Positions 29,923 through 39,627 of a DNA stretch of 64,000 nucleotides are shown piece after piece. The DNA lies in contig JAPJBO010000014.1 in assembly GCA_030068145.1 (NCBI GenBank), positions 248,001-312,000 of the forward strand, given 5' to 3'. The translations under genes and the position numbers were made by a program. Below the pieces are notes generated by a model. That model was given only the letters and a program-made list of their open reading frames with translations, had not been told where the DNA came from and made no database searches. Origin of the DNA: Diplonema papillatum (Eukaryota > Euglenozoa > Diplonemea > Diplonemida > Diplonemidae). Every line of letters starts with the position of its first letter. Within the stretch, counting starts at the first letter, position 1.

Positions 29923-32343
29923 TCAAACTACTTTGGTGAAGGTAGCGTTGGTCCACGACGGGTATCCAGAGGTCGGCGCGAAGACGGAGAACGTCGTCGT
30001 CTCGGTGATGTTGACAGAGCACGACGGGTTGCACGTCATTTGGTTGCCACCGTTCTGAATGTACACGACCGGGTACACGTTGTTCGTTGTCTTCAGTGTG
30101 ATGGTGGCGGTGCCTCCGAAGTTCCCACCGTGAGGCGTGGGCTCGCACCACGCGCCTGGACCACGGGTGACGTACTCGCAGTACGCTTGCGGCCACAGGT
30201 ACATGTTCAGGCTCAAGTCCGTGCTCGATTGCAGCGGGTACTTCTTCTGCCAGGACTGGTACTGATATGCGTACATCGGCTTGTAGTTTGTGCATACAAA
30301 CGTATCGTGTGCCAAAGCCCACGATGTACTGTTCTGCGGGGCAGTGTTGCGGGTCAGATCATCGTATGCGGCCAATAACTCACGGCGAGCGCGGCGGTAG
30401 CACGACAGACCGTCGTAGCCGTACAGACCACGGAACTTGATTCCCTCGGCGGCAATTTGAATGTCCAATGCCCCGTTGACCTCCGTGATTGCATCTTGGA
30501 GAAAGGATGCAGCCATAGTGGGGTTTGACTTTGCTGTGTTCACAGCCGCCTGCGCCAGCACCAGCCCACTCGTCGTGAGGCAGTGGTAGCCCAAGCTGTT
30601 CAACACGTTGGTCACGAATGCTTGCTTTCGGATAGCTGGCACGTTCTCGAAGACTTGCCCTGCGGACTCATAAGCTTGACACATCGTCTTCGCAGACGCA
30701 GTCCAGTTGAACGTACCCGGGTCGCCAGTCTTCCCAGTTGCAACACCAGCCGCAGCATTGACCAGCAGCGTCGACAGCTTCGTGTCGGCATTGCCTTTGT
30801 TCAGGTACGGCACGTTGAAGTACATGTTGAAGGCAGCCGCCGTCTGCTGCGCGTCGCTTTGGCTCAGCTGGTACGTCTTCATCGCGTAGTCAGTCATGTA
30901 CTGCGTCTGCTGCACGTCACACTCGTTGGCGATTGATGCATTGCACGAGTACAAGCTTCCGTCCCAAGCACTCATGAAGTACGCCGACGCCGTCATAATG
31001 TACGGCATCAAGTCGCTCACGTTCAGAATGAAGAACTTCGTCACCTTCTTCGCGCGGAAGTTCTGCATCGACCCGAAAATCCTGCTGGGTGGAACCATCT
31101 CCGTCAACTGGTTAGCCGATGATGAGAACATCGCAACGTGCGTGTAGATTCCTGCTCCGTGCGTTGCGTAGTTAAGCCCCTTCACGTTGCTGTCACCACC
31201 GTCAGCGAAGATCAGCGACGTGTTCTCGGGCACCTTCAGGACACCCATCTCGAGGTACTGAAGTCCTTCATCCCACAACCATGACATGAACTGCGCATCC
31301 GGTTTGTGCTTGCGCACCATCTCGGTCTGGTTCGTGATTGCCCACTGCACATGAGAGCCCTTGTCGGCCGTTGTGCACGGACCTTCACACGGCGCCCCTT
31401 CGTCTCCCGCACCACGGTAGCCCACAGGGTAGAACAGGTCGGGGTAGTCCAAAGTTCCCTTCACAGACGCCTCCCAACCGAACATCATCGCGTCCGGTCG
31501 CTTCTGGTAGTCATACGCCTCTGGGAACCATGTCTGGGTACCTTGCAGGCACGGCGACATCAACAGAAGGTTGTAGTGGTGCGATGTCACTGCAAGCCCA
31601 CGCCTCACTGCAAACTTGTACGAGTCATCATCAGGGAACACGTTCGTTCCAGGCAGCACCATGTTCACCTTCATCCGAAGGCACGTCTCGTACATCTTGT
31701 TCCAGATGTCGGCTGACCACACGGACCGCTGCATCGGGTCGTTGTGCAAACCTCCGAACAGTTCTTCGTCGTTGAAGAACATCGCTCTCCATTCGAACGA
31801 CGGCATCGTGTACACGGCAGGTAGCATGACGGTTTTCATCTCAATCAGTCTCGTTGGCACGTAGTCAATCGAAAGCCAGTGGTCCGTCGCACCCCGCCCG
31901 AAGACAACTTCACTGAATGCGTAGATCGCAAACAGCAGTCCTCGCGTGTCGGATCCTACAACCAAGAGCGCTGTTCCGCCGAACGAAACGTCGTCAACCA
32001 TCAACACGCAGTGACTCTCCTTTCCTGTCGCGCAGCTTTCGTTGAAGTCTGGCTTGCCAGCGTACGGCGACAGGACGCTCGAGCTGTTCATCGACTTGCC
32101 GAAGATAATGCTGGACACTTTGCCAGTATTGCGCGTGCTCACCTGCGAAGGCACTCCGCCTGCTCCTGTGATCACCAACGCCGGCGGACAACCCAGGATA
32201 CTGTTCCAGTCCCGCCGCAGGTCGTTCAGAGCGAACTTCATTTCACCGCCATAATCGTCCGAGTTGAAGACCCACGGCACGTCGCACGACAAGTTCTGCG
32301 CTTGACACGCAGCCGCAAGAACAAGAAGTCCGAGCCATTTCAT
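29923..32343 (-). CDS. Secreted GH115-family alpha-glucuronidase-like protein, copy B
   Basis: 806 aa, intronless, same length as copy A and aligned to it without gaps, with a few dozen residue differences. The start at 32343 (MKWLGLLVLAAACQAQ) was preferred over the in-frame ATG at 32358. All GH115 landmarks are kept (GSDTRGLLFAIYAFSE, FNDEE, GAGDEG, FADGGDSN, GAGIYTHV). Differences cluster in short patches (e.g. MSPCLQGTQTWFPEAYD against MSPCTQDTETWFPEAYD; YAYQYQSWQKKYPL against YEYQYQFYGKKYPL), which might reflect gene conversion elsewhere. Same expected role as copy A in extracellular glucuronoxylan breakdown. Confidence 0.85.
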   Translation of the reverse strand: MKWLGLLVLAAACQAQNLSCDVPWVFNSDDYGGEMKFALNDLRRDWNSILGCPPALVITGAGGVPSQVSTRNTGKVSSIIFGKSMNSSSVLSPYAGKPDFNESCATGKESHCVLMVDDVSFGGTALLVVGSDTRGLLFAIYAFSEVVFGRGATDHWLSIDYVPTRLIEMKTVMLPAVYTMPSFEWRAMFFNDEELFGGLHNDPMQRSVWSADIWNKMYETCLRMKVNMVLPGTNVFPDDDSYKFAVRRGLAVTSHHYNLLLMSPCLQGTQTWFPEAYDYQKRPDAMMFGWEASVKGTLDYPDLFYPVGYRGAGDEGAPCEGPCTTADKGSHVQWAITNQTEMVRKHKPDAQFMSWLWDEGLQYLEMGVLKVPENTSLIFADGGDSNVKGLNYATHGAGIYTHVAMFSSSANQLTEMVPPSRIFGSMQNFRAKKVTKFFILNVSDLMPYIMTASAYFMSAWDGSLYSCNASIANECDVQQTQYMTDYAMKTYQLSQSDAQQTAAAFNMYFNVPYLNKGNADTKLSTLLVNAAAGVATGKTGDPGTFNWTASAKTMCQAYESAGQVFENVPAIRKQAFVTNVLNSLGYHCLTTSGLVLAQAAVNTAKSNPTMAASFLQDAITEVNGALDIQIAAEGIKFRGLYGYDGLSCYRRARRELLAAYDDLTRNTAPQNSTSWALAHDTFVCTNYKPMYAYQYQSWQKKYPLQSSTDLSLNMYLWPQAYCEYVTRGPGAWCEPTPHGGNFGGTATITLKTTNNVYPVVYIQNGGNQMTCNPSCSVNITETTTFSVFAPTSGYPSWTNATFTKVV

Positions 32344-33425
32344 GGTTCTTTTTTTCAAGAGAACTTTGAGTGTCTTTGCGGCTTCCGGTGTTCGAAAACC
32401 CGAGATGTGGCGATAATCTGCACTGTCGGCTCCGCGGACTCATAGAACGAGTGTCCGCCAACGTTGCTGCGCGCGCCGTGATCCAATCCCTGGCAGACGT
32501 ACTGAAGCACACCATGGCAGCTCAAGAGGCACCACGGTGTCGAGCATCCAGTGCTCAGGGCTGAAGGCTTTCTGTGGATCAGAGTTGTTGGGAAACATTG
32601 GTGCCTCGTCTGCAACCATGAACCACCCGTGATGGTTTCATGGCTTTGCTGAGTTCCCATTCTGGGAAAGTGTCTCTGAAGGCACGGCTGTGGGATCTTG
32701 AACAGCAAAGGACGAATGCAGCACCGCGACGAATTCGTGTGCGGAACAAGCGGGGAAAATGTTAGGAAGACTGCTGTCTTTTGTAATTGTAAACAGTGGC
32801 ACCACGCTATGGCTTTCGCGTGTTTGTGTCTGTCGACCGGAGTACGAGGCAAGTTTAAGATAGCGGGGGTATTTGTGAGTACGGCAGGGCCGAAGTAGAT
32901 TGTGCCCACAAAGACGGCCCGGTATGCTAATTCGGATCTGGAACGAGTCCATGGAGGAAGGGCCCGGACCGTTGCATTTTTATTGGCATTTCGAATACAT
33001 CGCATGGCATTCACACCCATTCTAATCGGGCACGAGCCAGGTCGCTTTCAAGGTGCAACCGAATCAGACAGTGAACGAGCCATGATTCGCGGATGAGCCT
33101 CACCCGTACACGCCCCTATACGGCCACAAGACGTCGGGAGCAAGAGACGCGTGGATGCCGGGGGCCAAGTTGCGAACAAATGCGGCGAACCAGATTTCGT
33201 ACAGAACCACGCGCTTCCTTACGATGCCGCAGACGCAATGTGCAACCTGATCAGCACACCGCACAGGTGCCCGCGTGACGCTGAAAAGGTCGGAAGACGC
33301 GCGACCGAGACCGCAAGAAGCGATGGTCGCGTTGCGCAAGCGAACACGCTGGCTCGGGTTGCCGATGCAATGTCAGCTGGTCAGCCTGTCCCAAGCACAG
33401 GTGCACCCGCAAGACGCTGCAGAGG
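32344..33425. other. Intergenic spacer with 121-bp tandem duplication
   Basis: No gene recognised in 32344-33200. A diverged tandem duplication of about 121 bp spans roughly 33200-33440. Both units contain GCAATGT.A.CTG.TCAGC, CACAGGTGC.CCCG and GAAGACGCGCG.CC. The second unit overlaps the stop codon of the PAP2 gene. Confidence 0.55.
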
Positions 33426-35073
33426 TTAGAAGACGCGCGGCCAGACGGTATCGGAGGCGAAGGGGTCCAGCTGCTTGAACGAACGCGCCGGCCCGAGCTT
33501 CGTGAAGACGAAGACGTTGAACAAGCCCAGCGCGACGCCTCCCAAAACATCGCCGATGTAGTGCCGTCCGAGCAGCACCCGCGCCACTGACGTACACACG
33601 GCCCACACCGTTGCCGGCACGCGGATGCGCGCAGGGGCGTCCAATACGATGAGTACCCCCACGATCGACCACACCCGTGACGTGTGCCCGGAAGGAAAGC
33701 TGTGCAGATCCGGCCCCAAGAACCTGCGAGAAGAAAGGTGTTGCGGAACAAGTGTGTCAAAAACAGGTGTCGTTGAACAAGCGTGTATGCTTGCGTGAGG
33801 CTCACGAAGGTTCGTGTGGTTACCTTTTGTTGGCACGCGATCGCGCCGGCTTGCCGGCTGCTCAAATTCCGAGCGATTTTTTAGCGGCAGACTCGTGCAA
33901 AATCAGCCGATTTTTCACAGAGTGTGCACTTTGGCTCTGCAAACCCCGGGTTTGCGGTTTGCCCTTCGGTCGCGCTTGTGTACTTGCACGCCAGTGGTGA
34001 ATCCCTGGGCAGTCTCCTCGCTCATGCTCATGAGGCATCAGAGGCAGCAGCAGTGTCAGGTTATTTTCTCAGTTGGAGCGGAACCAGCTTGGATACACAA
34101 ACCGGGCGGCAAACCGACGTGTTTGTTTGTGCGTATGTGCTATCACCTGTATGGTAATTTCCACAGTACGCTGCCAACCGTCACTTTTTGATAATAATAT
34201 ATACATAAAAAAAGAAACGCTTCTGATCTGCAGATATTCCAAATGCCAGCCGGCTGAAATCAGCCGGCCTTTTTATTTAGCGTGAACACCGGCTCGCGGC
34301 GCTTGTGTGCGGCGACATGAAAACGGAGCGGCGAGAATGCCGTCGGCACGGGGTCTCGTTCGAGAGGCCGCGGCGGCGCCGCGGCCTACAACGCATTCGT
34401 GAAAGGTCATGGCAAAGGTCGCGGGCAGGGGCCTGAAGCCTCCCTGGCGGTAAAGCTGAGCTTAGCGCCGTCGGCGCTCTTTGGCAGAATGGGCCGGTTC
34501 CAGCTGCAACCCGTCTTCAGGAATCGAACGCGGCCTGAACATTCGCTGGGTTCAAGCTAGGGAGGCGGAGAACTACTTCGCCGTTCCCCCTGAATATTCA
34601 CCGCCGGAACAACGGTCCTGGTTCATTCTGATTCGGACACGCACGTGTTCTTGGCTGTTTCTCGTCGGTCCCACGTTGGGTCAGTAGCCAAACAGCTTGT
34701 ACGGATGCGGTAACACGAACATAAAAGACGAAAATGCTGCGGGGAATGGGTAAAAGAAGGGGGATGCAAGTGCATACGAGGCCGTTTTGTTCGTGCCCTC
34801 GTACAGTGGTCGGGCGCGTCTGAAGACGTACTTGCTGATGGCGATGAAGATGATGTCGATGATGTTCGCCAGCCACAAATTGGACCACAGGGACTCTTGC
34901 CATGCGTAGCCCCTGGCCCGACACCACACCGCCAACAACGGCGTGATCGCCAACCAGAAGTAACCTTCCCCCGTCAAGCAGAAGTAGTGCAGCAGCGACC
35001 GCGGGATGCCCTGCATGCCCGTGTACAGCTGCAACGACACCTGATGGTCGAACTCTACCAATTGCTTCAGCAT
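33426..35073 (-). CDS. PAP2-superfamily lipid phosphatase, PLPP6-like, two exons
   Basis: Exons 35073-34778 and 33723-33426, joined TC/G within a Ser codon, give 197 aa. The 1054-bp intron has GTATGC..CTCGCAG. Motifs: KYVFRRARP (C1, residues 81-89), SFPSGHTSR (C2, PSGH at 109-112) and ARVLLGRHYIGD (C3, His 153, Asp 157; the usual Ser before Arg is Ala). Neither exon alone carries all three motifs, so the splice is strongly supported. Several hydrophobic helices (e.g. YFWLAITPLLAVW, LANIIDIIFIAI, VWSIVGVLIVL) mark an integral membrane enzyme. Length and the VKxxxRRxRP/SGHATR style resemble PLPP6, which dephosphorylates isoprenoid diphosphates; substrate here is inferred. Confidence 0.9.
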
Positions 35074-35824
35074 TTCTTGTGCGTTCTCCCTCCCTACCCC
35101 ACAGAGGGAAAACCTGCTGCAGCTAGAAAGAGTTGCAAGTACCGCGAGCGACAGTACACTGACTAGCGAGCACGACTGAATGCTCGTGGATGAAAAAGGA
35201 TAGGCGTGTGTTTGTTTGTACGTGCCGGGGGAGAATTGGCCTGCTAATGAATGATAGTGAGTGAATATGATCGTTAGGCCAATCTTCTCTCAAACACGCT
35301 TTCGTGTTTACAATGCATTGTTACAACGAAAAATAGTTTCTTCGACGGGGGCTAGAAACAATGCAACTGCCTTGGGGTCGGTCCGTTGCCGGCACTAAAC
35401 CCGTTGTGATACAGCGCAGCGTGCTTGAAATATGACTTGGTCCCCCCGTTTCCCGCCTGAACCCGTCAAGGTAAAGTCACACGTGTTGGAACTCAGAGGC
35501 AAAAAGCGGGTAGCCTACACGAGGCGCGGGCCCAATTCCCGTGCATGATTACCACGTAGCAGTCTCCTTGTTTGCACCTTCCTCGGCACTACAGACGGGG
35601 GTGACGACGGGGCTGGTGTCTCCCGTCGCGGCATGCCTCGCTCGCTTTTGGGGAGCTGGCGTCATTCACTTGTCGCGACCCAGCAGGGGCAACGATGCTG
35701 CCCAGCTCTTGTTGTTGGGTTACTGGCGTCCTGTTCAGGAGGTGATAAGTGCCTGCCTTGGTGGGGGCTTGAACAGGTAGTGTCGGAAATTCCAGAGGGA
35801 CTCATAAAGGGGGGATAGCAAGAA

Positions 35825-35965
35825 CGTGCTTGGAATGGGTGTGTGCTCAACACCGCATTGGTCCCGTCCGCGCCGTGTTTCGGTCCTTTAAGCCACGGAC
35901 ACATAAGGCGGACCATCATCAGCGTGGAACCCGAGTGTCTGCAGACAGGACTGCGGTGTCAGTGA
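35825..35965 (+). repeat. Dispersed repeat R2, copy 2
   Basis: GTGCTTGGAAT, GTGCTCAACACCGCATTGGT, AAGCCACGGACACATAAGG and CATCAGCGTGGAACCC. Closest to copy 3 at 44175 (GTGCTTGGAATGATCATGCG, CACCGCACTGGTCCCACT, AAGCCAACGGACACGTATGG). Confidence 0.65.
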
Positions 35966-35984
35966 GAAATTCCAGAGGGACTCA

Positions 35985-36075
35985 TAAAAGGGGGGGGGGG
36001 GAATCTTAGTTTAATGTTTAGGCAGAACACTGCCCGCATGCATTTTTGATGCTAGCATCAAGTCTTGTTTAGACA
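35985..36075 (+). repeat. Dispersed repeat R6 with 16-bp perfect palindrome, copy 1
   Basis: G-run then AATCTTAGTTTAATGTTTAGGC and TTGATGCTAGCATCAA (36046-36061), a perfect palindrome, then GTCTT. Copy 2 at 40655-40730 keeps the same order. Confidence 0.65.
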
Positions 36076-36179
36076 ACCAGACGTGTGTCAAATAATTGTT
36101 ATTATTCGACCCCCCCCCAGGGGTGGCCCTAAGCGGCCAGATTGCGGAGTCGTTGGCAGAATCTGACCTGACCCCCCCC

Positions 36180-36974
36180 CTATATACAGGCTATTTTCAC
36201 TGTGGAGGGGGGATACCTGTCACTCTCTAAGGTGGTCACCACGGTGGCTGGTCAGTAGTAGTAGTTGTCATCTCACCCCCGCAGATACGGGAGTAAAACG
36301 GAGCAGTGTTTGCATTCAAACGATTCAAGTGCGGCGGCAGCAGAAACTGTCAAGCCGTGACAGCATTCGGATGAGGTGTACCTTTCGCAAAGGTGGCATC
36401 TCAGTGTGGGGTACAGCGGATTATGGGCTGTCAGCGGAAAATGACAATTGATGCAGTGTTCTGCGCAGGCTTTGACATGGCACCGCGGCGCCGAGCAGAC
36501 CAGTTCATCGATGTAGCGAAGGGCCAGAATGCGTCGTTGTCTTCTTGCAGCAGCTGTTGTTGTCGTCTTCTGTCGTCGTCCGGAGCCTTGCCCCCGGGGC
36601 CGTATGAGCTTCCGTACTTTGCGCGGCGGCTCTTCGACGTTCTTGAGTGTGTTCGCGACGACTTCTTTCACCTTTGCGTCCCAGACCTCCCGGTCCTCCA
36701 TCCACTCCCGGATTTTTGTCCGGTCCCTTTCCGCGAGATCGTTGCAGATTACTCGTTCGAAAGACAGCAGTGGTCGCCCCACTCGTCTCGCCCGAAGCTG
36801 GTCCGCGAACATCAAGCCAGCAATCGGCTGATCAGAACGCATGCAGTGCGCCGCAAACCGCAGGCGCTTCTCTTGCAGCACCGCCTCGATCCTCGGGAAA
36901 CCGACCATCAGCTCTGAGTTCTTCATGCGCGTGTCACGGCTGTACACTTTGATCCCCTTCACGTAGCGGACCAT
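36180..36974 (-). pseudogene. LINE 3' fragment: ORF C-terminus with zinc-finger tail and 3'UTR
   Basis: The 233-codon minus ORF (36974-36273) matches the far C-terminus of non-LTR retrotransposon ORF2: KRLRFAAHCMRSDQP, LRARRVGRPLLSFERVICND and DREVWDAKVKEVV correspond to the usual RRWRWxGHxxRM...GRPxxRWxDxVxxDL...DRxxWR. A Cys/His-rich tail follows (CSAPRCHVKACAEHCINCH, CHLCERYTSSECC, CKHC), resembling a tandem zinc-binding module. The RT domain is absent, so it is 5'-truncated or cut by the neighbouring repeat at 36980. The 3'UTR-like block 36180-36260 recurs in the opposite orientation at 58560-58635. Confidence 0.75.
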
Positions 36975-36979
36975 AGATG

Positions 36980-37105
36980 GTCAGAAAAAAAAAACTTTTT
37001 TCTGGCCCAAATACCCCAAAAACCACACTTTGAAAATTTTTTGTGGGCCCACTTTTGCCAGGGAATTTTGACCATTTCACCTCAGAGAATTCGACCACCC
37101 AGCCT
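36980..37105 (-). repeat. Dispersed AT-rich repeat, inverted partner of 10984-11100
   Basis: Read on the minus strand it carries AATTCTCTGAGGTGAAATGG and ATTTGGGCCAGAAAAAAG, as in the 10984 copy. It abuts the 5' end of the LINE fragment. Confidence 0.6.
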
Positions 37106-38972
37106 CCAAGGCAACTGCTCCCCCCCCCCTTTAGTGGATGCGCGGGAGAACAGCAAGACAAACGGGCAGCGGATAGGGAAGTGACTGTCCTTAATTTTCT
37201 TTACCTCGCGGCCCCCCTATGGGGAGGGGCGAGGCTGGCACCGTGCCCCAGCGATGCCTGGCCCCCGCCCCCCCATGTACGCTGAAGTGAAAGAAAGCAT
37301 CACAAAAAAGAAGGAAAGCAAAAAGGAAAAATAAATCAAAGAGTCGCAGCAGACCCGTGGGGGGTGTGAGGGGGGGGGGGTTGTCCCGAGGTGTAGGTGG
37401 CAATCACAAGAGTTTCAACCAAAAAGACTCGGCTGCTGGCAGGTCGAGTCAATTCTGGCGCGCCAGGGCTGTTTCTTGTTGCGAATAACACAAGGAGCAG
37501 GTTCTCGCCGGTGCAGCAGGGTGAGCACTTGCGTTTTTTCTTACGGGTGGGTGCGCGAGAACTCCGGCAGGTCTGTCGATTCATCTTAGCAATAAAAGGA
37601 AGATCCTTGCCTTGAGAACCGCTCAGAAAAATGAGGTGCACTCTCGAGAAATATGCAGGCGCGGGTGGCTGCGGCACAAAGTGTGGGGGGAAGGTGTCCG
37701 CTCCAAGCCAGACGGTCAGCATTCCTTCCCGGTTGGCGGTTCAACCACGGCCTTGCAACAGGCGGGCACGCCCTGGAACTTCGAAGCCTTTTTTTCGCTG
37801 TCGTCCCCCAGGTAAAACGCTTCGGCAGGCTTGGATAAGCGAGGCAAACTCAAATCGGGTTTCCTTTACGCCGGGGGGGGCACTCATCCGTCACGGAGTC
37901 GGGTTCGCCATGGCGGTCGTCGCGCCAGAGATGAACAGGCCCCTGACGTCGCGGTTGTCGAAAAATCCCCGTTGGAGGGGACCTGAATGGGGGGAGGGGG
38001 GAGGGTGCGGTGATGTTCGCTCGTCGGAGACTCGGTGCGAGACCACACCTCCCAATGAAACGGCGGTCAACGGCTGGACCTAGCCGCCCTGTATGTGCAC
38101 CGGTTCACCTGCTGATAGACCGCTGATAGCCTGTGCTAGCCTGTGACAGACAGCAGCAGGCAATTCGATGCACTACCAGCAGATAGGGGTGGGTGACTCA
38201 CTGTTTGTCCATCGAGGTCCTACATCACTGCCAACGGAGGGGGGGAGGAGATGAGTGCAGAGGCCTTCTTCTGGCAGGACTGCTTTGGGTCTGACGCCGT
38301 GCTGCCGAGTGGCTACGTTTTACCACGCGTTCGTTCTTCCCCTTTCTCACGAAAGTGAGGGTCGATCTGGCTGTAGGGTACGTTTGGGATTTCCGACTCC
38401 CGCAATCGTGAGCAGCGCATACGCAGGAGGTCCAGCCAACTATTCCCTGCAGGATTTGCGTACTTTCACAAAAGAGAGCCGTGTGGTGTCACTTGCAGTT
38501 GGCCGTGTTGCCGTGGAACACGTGGTAGGTCGCCGCGTTTCGCGCCTGGGTGGAAACCTCAAGCGGGGGAGCTTCCGTGCCCCACACATGTGCCTTCCTT
38601 CCTCGTGAAAAAAGCCTTTCCTGTTTGATCGGACGTTCTGCGAGAAGACCGCATTCGACTCCCGTATGTATGTGAGGGGAGGGGGGCGGGTACCTAACAA
38701 GTACCCCCTCTCTACGAGATACCACGCAATGCCGCCGAGCGACATGCCGAATGGGACCCCTTGGTATCGGAGTATCCTCGCACCATATTTCTCTTCAATT
38801 CTGCTTGGCGTATGTTGAGGGGGAGGGGGGGCGGAACGAGGTCGAAGAGCCCACCTGGCGGGAACAGAAGTAGGCGTTGCCGAATACCACAAAAGAAACG
38901 AGAAAACGAGCCACGAATACCAGAGAATAGCTGAGTCGCGCTTCCCGGGAGTCGCGCTTTGGGGAAGGACGG
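37106..38972. other. Intergenic spacer
   Basis: No gene recognised. Holds a copy of the TGATAGACCG repeat (38095-38200) and a short block (38430-38480, ACTATTCCCTGCAGGATTTG) also found at 23712-23760 beside the hAT element. Confidence 0.5.
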
Positions 38973-39186
38973 AAATACTCGAGGGACTGCCTTGTGCTCG
39001 ATTTCGAAGGAGGCTAGAGGGGGAGAAAACAATACAACTACAAAGTGGGTCTTTTTTGTTGAACGCTTGCCCGCCACTAGACCCAGATTTACCTGTGTTT
39101 CGTGTGGGCTACATTAACCTCCTTTGATCTATCGCAACAGGCAGTCTCCTCAAGCATTTCCTACAAAGCAGGTGTTTATACAAAAA
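38973..39186 (+). repeat. Dispersed repeat R1, copy C
   Basis: AAATACTCGAGGGACTGCC to AAGCAGGTGTTTATAC. Nearly identical to copy B, lacking about nine bases (the CAGCACATT part) before the ACCTCC segment. Confidence 0.85.
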
Positions 39187-39627
39187 GAGTACTCGTTTCC
39201 AGCACCATCGGCGCTTCGCCGTGCAAAACTAAGAAGAAGCCTGATCAACTATTCTCTGTATGTGCATGTTTTCGGGAAGAATAACGAGACGAAGACAAGA
39301 AGGTTGAACAGAAGGTAGAATTGCACCCCTTCGGAAAGTGCGTAACCGCTAACTCGCCGCGACAGGAAAAAAAGAAGCGACACAAGGACAAACGAAGAAA
39401 GATGCAGACAAGAAAAAAAAAACAGACGAACCAAATGAACAAAAGGAAGAAAAAAAGACCACAAAAAGAAAAAGAAAGGATAATAAGCGCCCATCACTCC
39501 GAAGGGTGGAAGGCGGCGGGGGGAGGGAAAGTGTGTTTGATGAGTTCCTTCCTTCCCCGCACGCTGGATTCCTGGCCCGGGGCGGGCCGCGTGCGTCGTT
39601 GTGTCGAAGCTGGTGTGGGGGGGATCT

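Larger units (their letters stand above)
35074..36179. other. Intergenic spacer
   Basis: No gene recognised. It contains an R2 copy (35825-35965), an R6 copy with a 16-bp palindrome (35985-36075), and C/G runs near 35990 and 36110. Confidence 0.5.
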
